Source of the DNA: Bifidobacterium breve
GTDB taxonomy: Bacteria > Actinomycetota > Thermoleophilia > Miltoncostaeales > Miltoncostaeaceae
Reading direction: 5' to 3'
Assembly (NCBI GenBank): GCA_945876305.1
Contig: CAMCOB010000080.1
Location: 1-6,230 of the forward strand
DNA: 6,230 nucleotides
The notes under the pieces were generated by a model. It saw nothing but the letters and a program-made list of their open reading frames with translations. It did no database searches and was not told where the DNA came from. Position numbers and translations under genes: made by a program. Below, one piece after another: positions 4,929-6,230 of this stretch. Numbering within the stretch: the first letter of the stretch is position 1; every line of letters begins with the position of its first letter.

Positions 4929-5102
4929 CTACGAAGTGCTGTCGGAGGGTGGGGCCGCGGTGGTGCCCCGAATCACGAGCGGGGCTGGCAGTGGGGAGAG
5001 TGGTGGCGAAGGCTCGCCCGCAATTCTCGCGAGCAGCACCCGCCCGGCGAGCTCGCCCATGGGGCGGCGCACCGTGAGGATGGCCGCATCAGACGAGTAA
5101 CG
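4929..5102 (-). pseudogene. LacI-family transcriptional regulator, C-terminal remnant
   Basis: The minus-strand frame from about 5102 to TAG 4929-4931 reads SSDAAILTVRRPMGELAGRV, then LLARIAGEP, then LPAPLVIRGTTAAPP near the end. This is the C-terminal end of a LacI/GalR-type sugar-responsive repressor. That family ends with L-T-T-V-R-x-P-x-x-E-L-G-x-x-A, a helix ending L-L-x-x-I-x-G, and L-P-x-x-L-V-V-R-G-S-T-A-P-P. The DNA-binding head and nearly the whole ligand domain are missing. The frame is closed by a TAG at 5151-5153, and the residues between that stop and position 5102 do not match the family. The helix also looks about three residues short. No ATG gives a plausible gene. It is best read as a decayed fragment cut off by a deletion on the katG side. 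Family identification is by eye from about 50 residues. Confidence 0.65.
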
Positions 5103-5244
5103 CCGTTCTGATACGCGCGCCGTTGTACCGGGCGCGTGGGTGATCGGCCGCTAATCTCGCGCCGCAGTCGCAGGTACAGGATGCATCCCCCCGGCTGGTT
5201 ATCGCGTTGTTATCACAGGAGAAGACGTCATCGGAACCGACGCC
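5103..5244. other. katG upstream region
   Basis: Non-coding on present evidence. AGGAG at 5217-5221 is the only strong Shine-Dalgarno-like site and sits 23 nt before the first katG ATG. I see no furA gene, which often precedes actinobacterial katG, no clear OxyR- or Fur-type palindrome, and no convincing -35/-10 pair. Confidence 0.5.
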
Positions 5245-6230
5245 ATGTGCCCGGTAATGGCCGGCAATCACGAGGGAACCACCAACCGCGATTGGTGGCC
5301 GAACCAGCTCGATCTGCGAATTCTTCAGCAGAACCCGCCGGCCGCCGATCCCATGGGCCCCGACTTCGACTACGCAGCGGAGTTCAAGACCCTCGACCTT
5401 GACGCCTTGGCGCGTGACGTCGATGCGCTTATGACTGACTCGCAGCCCTGGTGGCCAGCGGACTACGGCCACTACGGCCCCTTCTTCATCCGCATGGCGT
5501 GGCACAGCTCGGGCACCTACCGCATTCAGGATGGTCGCGGTGGTGCGGGCACCGGCAACGAGCGGTTTGCGCCGCTTAACAGCTGGCCCGACAACGTAAG
5601 CCTCGATAAGGCCCGCAGGCTGCTGTGGCCCGTCAAGCAGAAGTACGGACGCAAGATCTCGTGGGCCGACCTCATGATCTTCGCCGGCAACCGTGCGCTC
5701 GAGACCATGGGCTTTACGACCTTCGGCTTCGCCGGTGGCCGCGAGGACATCTGGGAGCCCGAGGAGGACATCAACTGGGGCGCCGAGCGCGAGTGGCTGG
5801 GCGACCAGCGCTACACGGGCGATCGTGAGCTGGACAACCCGCTGGCTGCCGTGCAGATGGGCCTCATCTACGTCAACCCTCAGGGCCCCAATGACAATCC
5901 CGATCCGCTGGCATCAGCCGTGGACATCCGAGAGACCTTCCGCCGTATGGCAATGCATGACGAGGAGACCGTGGCGCTGGTGGCCGGTGGGCACACCTTT
6001 GGCAAGTCTCATGGCGCCGGCGATCCGGACACGTATGTGGGTCCGGAGCCTGAGCGTGCGCCCATCCACCTTCAGGGCCTCGGCTGGAACAACACCATGG
6101 GCACCGGCAGCGGTGTCGACACCATTTCGAGCGGCATCGAGGGTGCGTGGACCAGCACACCGATCACCTGGGACAACTCGTACCTTGAGATCCTGTTCGG
6201 CAATGAGTGGGAGCTGACCACCAGCCCCGC
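5245..6230 (+). CDS. katG: Catalase-peroxidase KatG, N-terminal part (runs off the right edge)
   Basis: 328 complete codons of the N-terminal haem domain of a bifunctional catalase-peroxidase. The enzyme removes hydrogen peroxide by catalase and peroxidase reactions, and in mycobacteria it activates isoniazid. The distal site is R83-x-x-W86-H87 in FIRMAWHSSGTYR. The proximal haem ligand is H250 in AGGHTFGKSHGAG. The Trp-Tyr-Met covalent adduct needed for catalase activity can form from W86, Y209 (GLIYVNPQGPN) and M235 (FRRMAMHDEET). The DTISSGIEGAW segment contains the serine equivalent to Mycobacterium tuberculosis Ser315. The N-terminus MCPVMAGN-x8-WWPNQLDL is normal for the family. ATG 5245 has only a weak GGAA (5233-5236) before it. 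AGGAG (5217-5221) is better spaced for an in-frame ATC at 5230. The inactive C-terminal domain and the stop codon are outside the window. Confidence 0.97.
   Translation, partial: MCPVMAGNHEGTTNRDWWPNQLDLRILQQNPPAADPMGPDFDYAAEFKTLDLDALARDVDALMTDSQPWWPADYGHYGPFFIRMAWHSSGTYRIQDGRGGAGTGNERFAPLNSWPDNVSLDKARRLLWPVKQKYGRKISWADLMIFAGNRALETMGFTTFGFAGGREDIWEPEEDINWGAEREWLGDQRYTGDRELDNPLAAVQMGLIYVNPQGPNDNPDPLASAVDIRETFRRMAMHDEETVALVAGGHTFGKSHGAGDPDTYVGPEPERAPIHLQGLGWNNTMGTGSGVDTISSGIEGAWTSTPITWDNSYLEILFGNEWELTTSP

Noticed and set aside
5089..5505. 138-codon minus-strand frame opposite the katG start
   Set aside because: It is a shadow: the plus strand is unmistakably KatG, and the minus product has no recognisable features.
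1..6230. CRISPR array, transposon or phage genes
   Set aside because: No regularly spaced direct repeats, transposase or integrase motifs were seen on either strand.

Overview
The window is GC-rich bacterial DNA. It uses the standard genetic code, has several GTG starts, and carries a tmRNA that resembles actinobacterial ones. Together with a probable leaderless promoter of the TANNNT type, this points to an actinomycete-like bacterium. That placement is an inference, not proven.

Left part (1-874, + strand): the 3' end of ribonuclease R (rnr) is followed 10 nt later by a complete smpB. Middle (886-3565, - strand): a compact three-gene lactate-utilisation operon, lutA-lutB-lutC, with both junctions made by a 4-nt GTGA overlap. 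It converges on smpB and probably starts from a leaderless promoter just upstream of lutA. A small unassigned ORF lies upstream of lutA. Next, on the + strand, comes ssrA (tmRNA, about 3837-4201) with a clear terminator. RNase R, SmpB and tmRNA act together in trans-translation (ribosome rescue, nascent-peptide tagging and decay of non-stop mRNA). The lut operon and the small ORF therefore sit inside a trans-translation gene group.

Right part: 4256-5244 is a low-density, decaying stretch. It holds a small ferredoxin-fold (ABM/dimeric alpha-beta barrel-like) gene broken by a TGA at codon 4 behind an intact ribosome binding site. It also holds several perfect inverted repeats, and a C-terminal scrap of a LacI-family regulator. 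From 5245 a bifunctional catalase-peroxidase (katG) runs off the right edge.

The most unusual observation concerns the tmRNA. Acceptor stem, G3-U70 pair, pseudoknots and tag frame all look normal. The T-arm has a perfect 5-bp stem and a 7-nt loop, but the loop reads GGCAGTG instead of the near-universal TTCRANN, and the D-loop reads AG where related tmRNAs have GG. I saw no CRISPR array, transposase or unknown multi-gene defence-like system.
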